Shown here: piece after piece, positions 58,205 to 64,000 of the stretch
Position numbering within the stretch: the stretch's first letter is position 1
How the letters are laid out: each line of letters begins with the position of its first letter
NCBI RefSeq assembly: GCF_004514425.2
Contig: NZ_MYFN02000004.1
Coordinates: 62,001 to 126,000 of the forward strand
Reading direction: 5' to 3'
Length of the DNA stretch: 64,000 bases
Origin: Shinella sumterensis
Lineage (GTDB): Bacteria > Pseudomonadota > Alphaproteobacteria > Rhizobiales > Rhizobiaceae
Translations under genes and position numbers: made by a program
Notes under the pieces: model-generated
Told to the model about the DNA's origin: nothing
Database searches by the model: none
Seen by the model: the letters and a program-made list of their open reading frames with translations, nothing else

Positions 58205-60388
58205 TTACTCTGTCCGGTTCGCTCTAGGCAGGTCAAGCGCATCGTCCAGCGCGGCCACGCGGCCATCCGGCTTCAGGGGCTTGGCCTCGTCGAACTGGCG
58301 GGCGACGTCTTTCAGGAGTTTCGTGACATCCGTGGACAGCGAGCGCGGGCGCACGAGGGCGGGCAGGGCACTCTCATCGGGATTGGTCTGCGCGACCTCC
58401 GTGGCCTTCTTGCCATCCGGCAGCGGGTTTTCGATGCCGGGGATGGGACGAAGCTCGATACCCTGGTGGGCGTAATCCATCAGCCGCTTGAAGGTCATGG
58501 CGGGCAGGGAGCCGCCGGTCATGTTGTTGGTCGACGTATAGTCGTCGTTTCCGAACCACACCGCGGTCGTGTAGTTGCCGGTGAAGCCGACATACCAGGC
58601 ATCGCGATAGGCCTGCGTCGTGCCCGTCTTGCCGCCCGACACGATGCCGCGGTCGAGCGCGCCGCGCCGCGCCGTGCCGCTGACGGGAATGGTAACGAAG
58701 ATGCGGTTCATCGAGGACGTCGCCTGGTCGGAGAGGATCTGCCGGGCGGGCGGCTCGTCACGGGCGAAGTCGTAGAGGATGTCGCCGTCGTAATTGATGA
58801 TCTGACTGATGCCGTGGCGGCGCGCCAGCTTGCCGCCGGCCGGGAAGACGGCATAGGCCGTCGCCTGGTCGAGCACGGTAACCTCTGTCGTGCCGAGCGG
58901 CATGGTCTTGTCGGTGCGCAGCGGCGTTTCCACGCCCATTTCCTTGGCAAGCTCGGCGATGCGCTTGGTGCCGAGCTTGTCCTTGGCAAGGCGGACGGGC
59001 ACGGTGTTGATCGATTTCGCCATCGCCGTCATCAGCGTGACGCGGCCGGCATAGCTGCGGCCGTAATTCTGCGGCGACCAGCCACCCCAGCTGATCGGCC
59101 CGTCGACGATGGTCGTCTCGGGCGTCATGCCGGCTTCCATGGCGGCTGCATAGGTATAGGCCTTGAAGGACGAACCCGGCTGGCGCAGCGCGCGTGTCGC
59201 GCGGTTGAACTGGCTTTCGCCGTAATCGCGCCCGCCGACCATGGCGCGCACGGCCCCGCCGTTCTCCACCATGACCAGCGCGCCCTGCTTGACGCGGTAG
59301 CTGTCGCCATACTGGCGAAGGCCGCTTTCCACCGCCTCTTCGGCGGCGGCCTGCAGGCCCATGTCGATGGTGGTGCGCACGACCAGCGAATGCTGGGCGA
59401 AGGGCTTTGCGATGCGCTGCACTTCGTCGAAGGCCCAGTCGAGGAAGAAGTCGGGAGCGGTCTTGTCCTTGCGGTCGATGACGCTGGCGGGGTTGCGCCG
59501 TGCGGCGATCACCTGTCCCTCGGTCATCATGCCGCTCTGGACGAGATTGGTCAGAACCTCGTTGGCGCGGCCGCGTGCGGCCGGCAGGTTGACGTGCGGG
59601 GCATAGCGGGCGGGCGCCTTGAACAGGCCGGCGAGCATGGCGGATTCGGCAAGGTTCACATCCGTGATGTTCTTGCCGAAATAGAACTGCGCCGCCGCCG
59701 CCGCGCCGAACGTGCCGCCGCCCATATAGGCGCGGTCGAGATAAAGCCGCAGGATCTCCTTCTTGGAGAGGTTGGCCTCCAGCCACAGCGACAGGAAGGC
59801 TTCCTTGATCTTGCGCTCCAGCGTGCGCTCGTTGGTGAGGAAGAGGTTCTTGGCCAGCTGCTGGGTGAGGGTGGAGCCGCCCTGCACGACGCCGCCGGCG
59901 CGGGCGTTCTCGTTCATGGCGCGGGCGAGGCCGAGGAAATCGATGCCATAATGGCTGAAGAAGCGCCGGTCTTCCGTCGCCAGGACCGCCTTGATGAGGT
60001 GGTCGGGCAGCTCGTCGATCGGCACCGAATCCTCGTGGATGATGCCGCGATGGCCGATTTCGTTGCCGTAGCGATCAAGGAAGGTGACGGCGAAATCGCT
60101 CTGGGCGCGCCAGTTGCCCTTGGTCTCCTCGAAAGCGGGAAGGGCGAGCGCGAGCAGCAGCACGAAGCCCGCCGTGCCGAGGTTCATACCTTCGCCGGCC
60201 AGCTCGAACACCGCCTTCTTCCAGCCGCGCACGTGAAAGCGGCGGGAGAAGATCGTGATCTCCTCCCAGATTTCGCCCAGGCGGAACCCGGCGTTCCAGA
60301 CCGTGGAATCGATCCACGAATCCAGCCGCAGCAGGAAATGCCGCTTGCGGCGGCGGGGGCGTTCTGGGGTCGGGCTGTCGTCTTCCAC
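58205..60388 (-). CDS. Class A penicillin-binding protein (PBP1a-like)
   Basis: 727-residue bifunctional peptidoglycan synthase. A cytoplasmic basic N-terminus, one transmembrane segment (~70-90), a GT51 glycosyltransferase domain with Glu139 (ATEDRRFFSHYGID) and GGSTLTQQLAKNLFL, and a transpeptidase domain with Ser406 (SSFK), SIN at 459-461 and KTG at 587-589. It polymerises and crosslinks cell wall in the periplasm. Long N-terminal amphipathic part (~30-60) is notable. Followed by the DUF1214/DUF1254 pair. Confidence 0.94.
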   Translation of the reverse strand: MEDDSPTPERPRRRKRHFLLRLDSWIDSTVWNAGFRLGEIWEEITIFSRRFHVRGWKKAVFELAGEGMNLGTAGFVLLLALALPAFEETKGNWRAQSDFAVTFLDRYGNEIGHRGIIHEDSVPIDELPDHLIKAVLATEDRRFFSHYGIDFLGLARAMNENARAGGVVQGGSTLTQQLAKNLFLTNERTLERKIKEAFLSLWLEANLSKKEILRLYLDRAYMGGGTFGAAAAAQFYFGKNITDVNLAESAMLAGLFKAPARYAPHVNLPAARGRANEVLTNLVQSGMMTEGQVIAARRNPASVIDRKDKTAPDFFLDWAFDEVQRIAKPFAQHSLVVRTTIDMGLQAAAEEAVESGLRQYGDSYRVKQGALVMVENGGAVRAMVGGRDYGESQFNRATRALRQPGSSFKAYTYAAAMEAGMTPETTIVDGPISWGGWSPQNYGRSYAGRVTLMTAMAKSINTVPVRLAKDKLGTKRIAELAKEMGVETPLRTDKTMPLGTTEVTVLDQATAYAVFPAGGKLARRHGISQIINYDGDILYDFARDEPPARQILSDQATSSMNRIFVTIPVSGTARRGALDRGIVSGGKTGTTQAYRDAWYVGFTGNYTTAVWFGNDDYTSTNNMTGGSLPAMTFKRLMDYAHQGIELRPIPGIENPLPDGKKATEVAQTNPDESALPALVRPRSLSTDVTKLLKDVARQFDEAKPLKPDGRVAALDDALDLPRANRTE

Positions 60389-60563
60389 GTCTCTTCCCTG
60401 GTCGGAGGCGGCCGCAGCCTGCCCGCATCCGGTTAACGTCCTGTGACCACCGGCTTATTCTCGCACGATACCAGTCTTTTCCAAGGCAAAGAACGGATTT
60501 TCCGCAGGAAGGTTAGCGTGCACGCCTCTTGACCTTTGCGGCCGACGGGTTCAGGGGTCGCGC

Positions 60564-61049
60564 ATGACCAAGCCGATGACCGAAACCCCGCAGGATCTGC
60601 CGTTCTGGAAGACCAAGACGCTCGCCGAGATGAACGACGCGGAATGGGAAAGCCTGTGCGACGGCTGCGGGCTCTGTTGCCTCAACAAGCTGGAGGACTG
60701 GGAGACCGGCGAGATCGTCTGGACCTCGATCCGCTGCACGCTGCTCGACGGCGAGAGCTGTCGCTGCTCGGACTACGAGAACCGGCAGGCGACCGTGCCG
60801 GACTGTATCCGCCTGACGGTGGAAAGCGTATCGGAAATCTCCTGGCTGCCGCCGACCTGCGGCTATCGCCTCGTGCGAGATGGCCTCGACCTCTACTGGT
60901 GGCATCCGCTGGTCTCCGGCGACCCCGACACCGTGCACCAGGCCGGCATTTCGGCACGCGGCCGCACGATCAGCGAGGACGGCATCGATATCGATGACTA
61001 CGAGGATTACCTCGTGACCTGGCCGCTGGAAGTGGGCGAGAAGACGTAG
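60564..61049 (+). CDS. YcgN/UPF0260 family protein
   Basis: 161 residues, soluble. The cysteine-rich core [14 protein letters not shown], with [18 protein letters not shown] and VPDCIRL, matches the UPF0260/YkgJ metal-binding family (Zn or Fe-S). [20 protein letters not shown] is also characteristic. Function unknown. ATG 60564; a second ATG at 60576 is possible. Confidence 0.9.
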   Translation: MTKPMTETPQDLPFWKTKTLAEMNDAEWESLCDGCGLCCLNKLEDWETGEIVWTSIRCTLLDGESCRCSDYENRQATVPDCIRLTVESVSEISWLPPTCGYRLVRDGLDLYWWHPLVSGDPDTVHQAGISARGRTISEDGIDIDDYEDYLVTWPLEVGEKT

Positions 61050-61097
61050 CGCTGCCAGGCGCTTACGCGAAAAATCGAAATAATAGGAAAATAGTCC

Positions 61098-61126
61098 TTG
61101 ACGGCGTGACGGTCGTTTGATAGGGT
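61098..61126 (+). promoter_or_regulatory. Sigma70-type promoter of candidate RNA
   Basis: TTGACG, 17 bases, then TAGGGT. Initiation would be at about 61133, leading directly into a structured stretch ending in a terminator. Confidence 0.5.
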
Positions 61127-61132
61127 TATGGC

Positions 61133-61262
61133 ATGGTCGGAAAGGTGCGGGCGGATGGATCGCCGGGCTTTCCGGAGGCTTGATGGCTTCGGCGGCATCC
61201 GCCCGCGGCCGGCTTGAGAGAATTTTGTTAGGCGCTCGTTCCTATGGACCGGGCGCCTTTTC
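61133..61262 (+). ncRNA. Candidate structured small RNA
   Basis: About 130 bases from a predicted start to a strong intrinsic terminator. GCGGGCGGATG and CATCCGCCCGC are an 11-bp perfect inverted repeat enclosing 37 bases that contain smaller stems. The terminator arms GGCGCTCGTTCC and GGACCGGGCGCC (loop TAT, one mismatch) run into TTTTCGTTTT. A 16-codon ORF (MVGKVRADGSPGFPEA) starts near 61133. Family not recognised. Confidence 0.5.
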
Positions 61263-61277
61263 GTTTTCGGGTGTGCG

Positions 61278-61829
61278 ATGGACCAGTTTTCGACGATCGA
61301 TCTCGACCTGTTCGGCATTTCGCCTGACATGGCGGTCTATGACGGGCTCGGCGCGCGCCGGGCCGTTCTCGGCGGTGGAGCGGCGCCGCTGCTCGACACC
61401 AAGGCCGCCGCGCCGGGCGACCCCTTTCTCGACATGCAGGCGATGCTTCTCGAAATGACGAAGGAGCTGCGCGAGCGCTTCCAGCGGTTCCAGAGCCAGA
61501 AGGTTCTGGCCGAAGAGGATGCGGCCGCGGCCGTGGACGACGCGGCGCGCAAGGTCGCCCAGACCGACGCCAAGGCGGCCATCGAGGCCGTGTCGCTCAT
61601 CGTGCGCACGCTGGAGAAGATCGACAGCCTGCAACGCACGCTGATCAACGAGCGGGCCGAGGCGGACGCGGCCGGCGGTGACGACGAGAACGAGGCGGCG
61701 CTGATCGAGGAGTTCGAGCGGCTTGTCAACGTGCGCGTGAAGGAGCGGATGAATGCCGCCAAAAGCGAATGGATGCGCGAAATCCGGGCTGGCGGCGATG
61801 CTGCCGCGGGAATGGAAGGCGGGCCGTAA
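61278..61829 (+). CDS. Phage/GTA-associated small protein
   Basis: 183 residues, soluble, mostly alpha-helical and acidic, with likely coiled coil (DMQAMLLEMTKELRERFQRF, VARTLEKIDS-type LIVRTLEKIDSLQRTLINER). Lies directly upstream of the terminase gene, the position of a small terminase or helper protein, but no DNA-binding motif is visible. Its start is 16 bases after an intrinsic terminator. Confidence 0.65.
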   Translation: MDQFSTIDLDLFGISPDMAVYDGLGARRAVLGGGAAPLLDTKAAAPGDPFLDMQAMLLEMTKELRERFQRFQSQKVLAEEDAAAAVDDAARKVAQTDAKAAIEAVSLIVRTLEKIDSLQRTLINERAEADAAGGDDENEAALIEEFERLVNVRVKERMNAAKSEWMREIRAGGDAAAGMEGGP

Positions 61830-61902
61830 GGAACGGCGGGCCTGCCGTGCGATCGGAAAGAAGTCGGATGGGACGGTGAGGGCGGCGGCCGCGGGCTTGA
61901 GC

Positions 61903-63327
61903 ATGATCGAGGAACATCGTGGGCTGGCGGCCTTGCGGAATGCGGCCGATACGCTCGAAGGGGGGCTGGCGCGACGCGGCGCGGACGGAGAGGATGGCCC
62001 CTCATCCCCCTGCCGGAACCTTCCTCGCGCAGGCGGGGAGAAGGCGCGTGAGGGTCGAACGACGGGCGCGTCACAAGCGCTTTCGGATGCCACGAAGCGG
62101 ATCGTTCTCGACAATCGACGGCGGCTCGGTGGCTGGCATTTGACCGCGCGGCTGGCGCAGACGCCGCCTGAGGGCGACTGGCGGGTGTGGCTGCTGATGG
62201 GCGGCCGCGGCTCCGGCAAGACGCGGGCCGGGGCGGAGTGGGTGCAGGATATCGCGCTCAAGCAGCCCGGCATCCGTATCGCGCTGGTGGCGGAAACGCT
62301 GGGCGATGCGCGCGAAGTGATGATCGACGGCGTCTCCGGCATCTGCCGGATCGCCGGGCGCGGCAGGCCGGAATTCGAGGCCTCGCGCCGGCGGCTCGTC
62401 TGGCCGAACGGCTCGATCGGGCAGATCTTCTCGTCCGAAGACCCGGAAAGCCTTCGCGGGCCGCAGTTTCATTTCGCCTGGTGCGACGAGCTCGGCAAGT
62501 GGAAACACGCGCAGGAGACCTGGGACATGCTGCAATTCGGCCTGCGCCTCGGCGCGGATCCGCGCGCGCTGGTGACGACGACGCCGCGGCCGGTGCCGCT
62601 GTTGCGGGCGCTTGCGGCCGATCGGGCGACGGCCGTGCAGCGCATCCGCACCGACGACAATATCGACAACCTGTCTCCCGGCTTCCTGCGCGCCATGGCC
62701 GACCGTTACGGCGGCACGCGGCTCGGCCGGCAGGAGCTGGACGGCGAGCTGATCGCCGACCGCGAGGACGCGCTGTGGAGCCGCGCGCGGCTGGAGGCGA
62801 TCCGCCTTCGCAACCCCGGGCCGCTGTCGCGCATCGTCGTGGCTGTCGATCCGCCGGCGACGGCGTCTACGGCCTCGGTCTGCGGCATCGTCGCGGCGGG
62901 GCTCGACCAGACCGGGCGCGCCGTCGTGCTGGCCGACTGCTCGGTGACGGGCGCAAGCCCGGCGGGCTGGGCCGGTGCCGTGGTGCGCGCCTTCCGGCGC
63001 TTCGACGCCGACCGCGTCGTGGCGGAGGTGAACCAGGGCGGCGACATGGTGACGGCGATGCTGCGCAGTGTCGACGCCGACCTGCCGGTTTCGACGGTCC
63101 GGGCGACGCGCGGCAAATTCCTGCGCGCCGAGCCGGTGGCCGCCCTCTACGAACAGGGCCGTGTGGCCCATGCGACGGCCTTTGCCGAGCTGGAGGACCA
63201 GATGTGCGATTTCGGCCCGGACGGGCTGTCTTCCGGCCGCTCGCCGGACCGGCTCGATGCGCTCGTCTGGGCGCTGACGGCGCTGGTACTCGACCGGCAG
63301 GGCGAACCGCGCGTGCGGGGGATATGA
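61903..63327 (+). CDS. Terminase large subunit (DNA-packaging ATPase, GTA-like)
   Basis: 474 residues from ATG 61903 (start uncertain; 61798 or a TTG at 62140 are alternatives). Walker A GGRGSGKTRAGAEW at ~100, FAWCDELGKWKHAQ as Walker B, and a nuclease domain with acidic patches (VAVDPPATAS, VVAEVNQGGD, SPDRLDALVWAL). Resembles the TerL-type g2 protein of gene transfer agents. Residues ~32-47 are encoded by a dispersed palindromic repeat, an in-frame insertion. The stop overlaps the endolysin start. Confidence 0.88.
   Translation: MIEEHRGLAALRNAADTLEGGLARRGADGEDGPSSPCRNLPRAGGEKAREGRTTGASQALSDATKRIVLDNRRRLGGWHLTARLAQTPPEGDWRVWLLMGGRGSGKTRAGAEWVQDIALKQPGIRIALVAETLGDAREVMIDGVSGICRIAGRGRPEFEASRRRLVWPNGSIGQIFSSEDPESLRGPQFHFAWCDELGKWKHAQETWDMLQFGLRLGADPRALVTTTPRPVPLLRALAADRATAVQRIRTDDNIDNLSPGFLRAMADRYGGTRLGRQELDGELIADREDALWSRARLEAIRLRNPGPLSRIVVAVDPPATASTASVCGIVAAGLDQTGRAVVLADCSVTGASPAGWAGAVVRAFRRFDADRVVAEVNQGGDMVTAMLRSVDADLPVSTVRATRGKFLRAEPVAALYEQGRVAHATAFAELEDQMCDFGPDGLSSGRSPDRLDALVWALTALVLDRQGEPRVRGI
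61998..62043 (+). repeat. Dispersed palindromic repeat, copy 3, inside terminase ORF
   Basis: CCCCTCATCCCCCTGCCGGA, ACCTTCCTCGC and GGCGGGGAGAAGG match the intergenic copies at 6067 and 6150 with a few changes. It lies within the predicted coding frame of the terminase N-terminus. Confidence 0.7.
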
Positions 63328-63953
63328 CGATGGTAATCGATCGCAAGGGCTTTTTCGACGGCGTGCGCGGGCCGCTCTATGGCGGGCGGCTGGCGCGCGC
63401 GCAGGTGGCCGGCATGACGGCGCTCATCGACCGTTTCGAAGCGGGCGGCGAGACGTACGGCGAAACGGGCGACCGGCGTTTCCTCGCCTATATGCTGGCG
63501 ACGGCGCATCACGAGACGGGCGGGCGCATGCAGCCGGTGCGCGAGACCTTCGCGGCGAGCGACGACACCGCGATCGCCCGTCTCGACCGGGCCTTTGCCG
63601 AGGGCCACCTGCCGCAGGTCTCCGCGCCCTACTGGCGGCGCGACGCCGACGGGAGGACCTGGCTCGGGCGCGGGCTGGTCCAGATCACGCACCGGCGCAA
63701 CTACGAGCGGCTGTCATCGCTGATCGGCGTCGATCTCGTGCAGCGCCCCGAGCGGGCGATGGAGATGGCGGTGTCGGTGGAAATCCTCGTCGTCGGCATG
63801 CTGCGCGGAGCCTTCACCGGCCGGCGGCTGGCCGACTGTTTTTCACCCGGCCGCGCCGACTGGATCGGCGCGCGGCGCATCATCAACGGACTGGACCGCG
63901 CCGAGCGCGTGGCGGGGTACGGGCGGGCGTTTTTCGCCGCGCTGGGCGGGTAG
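63324..63953 (+). CDS. Endolysin-like GH19/lysozyme-fold protein
   Basis: 209 residues. The catalytic region LATAHHETGGRMQPVRE carries Glu64 (and Glu74), and GRGLVQITHRRNYERLSS is the typical GH19/phage-endolysin segment. No signal peptide, so export would need a holin or SAR-type mechanism. ATGA overlap with the terminase stop shows coupling. Cell-wall lytic role in phage or GTA release is inferred. Confidence 0.8.
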   Translation: MTMVIDRKGFFDGVRGPLYGGRLARAQVAGMTALIDRFEAGGETYGETGDRRFLAYMLATAHHETGGRMQPVRETFAASDDTAIARLDRAFAEGHLPQVSAPYWRRDADGRTWLGRGLVQITHRRNYERLSSLIGVDLVQRPERAMEMAVSVEILVVGMLRGAFTGRRLADCFSPGRADWIGARRIINGLDRAERVAGYGRAFFAALGG

Positions 63954-63970
63954 GCGGCGGCGGTACTGCC

Positions 63971-64000
63971 CCCCTCATCCGGCTGCCGCCACCTTCTCCC
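63971..64000 (+). repeat. Dispersed palindromic repeat, copy 4 (cut by window end)
   Basis: CCCCTCATCCGGCTGCCGCC and ACCTTCTCCC match the 5' part of the element at 6150. It starts 18 bases after the endolysin stop. Confidence 0.65.

Noticed and set aside
58163-60436. 757-codon open frame antisense to PBP1a
   Set aside because: Shadow frame; the minus strand carries full PBP1a motifs.

Overview
The window looks like a chromosomal segment of an alphaproteobacterium of the Rhizobiales, most likely Rhizobiaceae. The evidence is high G+C, a MucR/Ros regulator, BetI next to a ChoX-type choline-binding protein, a seven-gene Mrp/Pha antiporter operon, several families typical of rhizobia (DUF930, DUF1491, DUF2336, DUF5330, DUF6456), a CtrA-type box, a gene-transfer-agent-like terminase, and GC-rich dispersed palindromic repeats. 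I cannot name the genus. I found no rRNA, tRNA, CRISPR array or insertion sequence.

Layout. 1-6 kb: a RES toxin-like gene cut by the left edge, an ABC-F ATPase, a HerA-like ATPase, a small conserved protein and an MFS transporter. 6-16 kb: an aldo/keto reductase and MFS pair divergent from a LysR regulator, haloacid dehalogenase plus trans-aconitate methyltransferase, a secreted serine hydrolase, a CatB-type acetyltransferase, a lower-GC small membrane gene, a zinc alcohol dehydrogenase and a class IV aminotransferase. 16-22 kb: superoxide dismutase, a WYL regulator divergent from a LysE exporter, two cytochromes c, an FMN-binding protein, a decayed DJ-1/PfpI gene and a GNAT acetyltransferase. 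22-31 kb: an ABC exporter, PQQ glucose dehydrogenase, SelO, and BetI/ChoX/hydrolase. 31-38 kb: oligopeptidase B, AI-2E-type permease, VOC dioxygenase-like protein, hemolysin III, GNAT and MsrB. 38.6-44.5 kb: the Mrp cation/proton antiporter operon A to G. 45-47.9 kb: MucR, a DnaA-like HTH protein with DUF6456, SufE and DUF5330. 48-56 kb: histidine kinase, peptidoglycan-binding-fold protein, soluble chemoreceptor, DUF1491, DUF2336 and a secreted caspase-like protein. 57-61 kb: DUF1254/DUF1214-type pair, PBP1a and a YcgN protein. 61-64 kb: a probable small RNA and the start of a phage/GTA-like module (small protein, terminase, endolysin).

The most interesting signal is the leader of the GNAT gene at 21069-21569 (minus strand). 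A promoter with an exact TTGACA box is followed, almost without a 5' leader, by a 16-codon peptide ending in Thr-Tyr-Phe-Trp-Leu-Phe-Arg. Behind it lie segments that can form mutually exclusive 1:2, 2:3 and 3:4 hairpins, the last an intrinsic terminator. That is the architecture of a trp-type ribosome-dependent attenuator, but placed in front of an acetyltransferase. Other signals worth following are a candidate structured RNA at about 61133-61262, a dispersed palindromic repeat lying in frame inside the terminase N-terminus, a WYL operator with a third half-site at the start codon of the divergent exporter, several perfect operator-like palindromes, and a perfect CtrA box in a 383-base gap.
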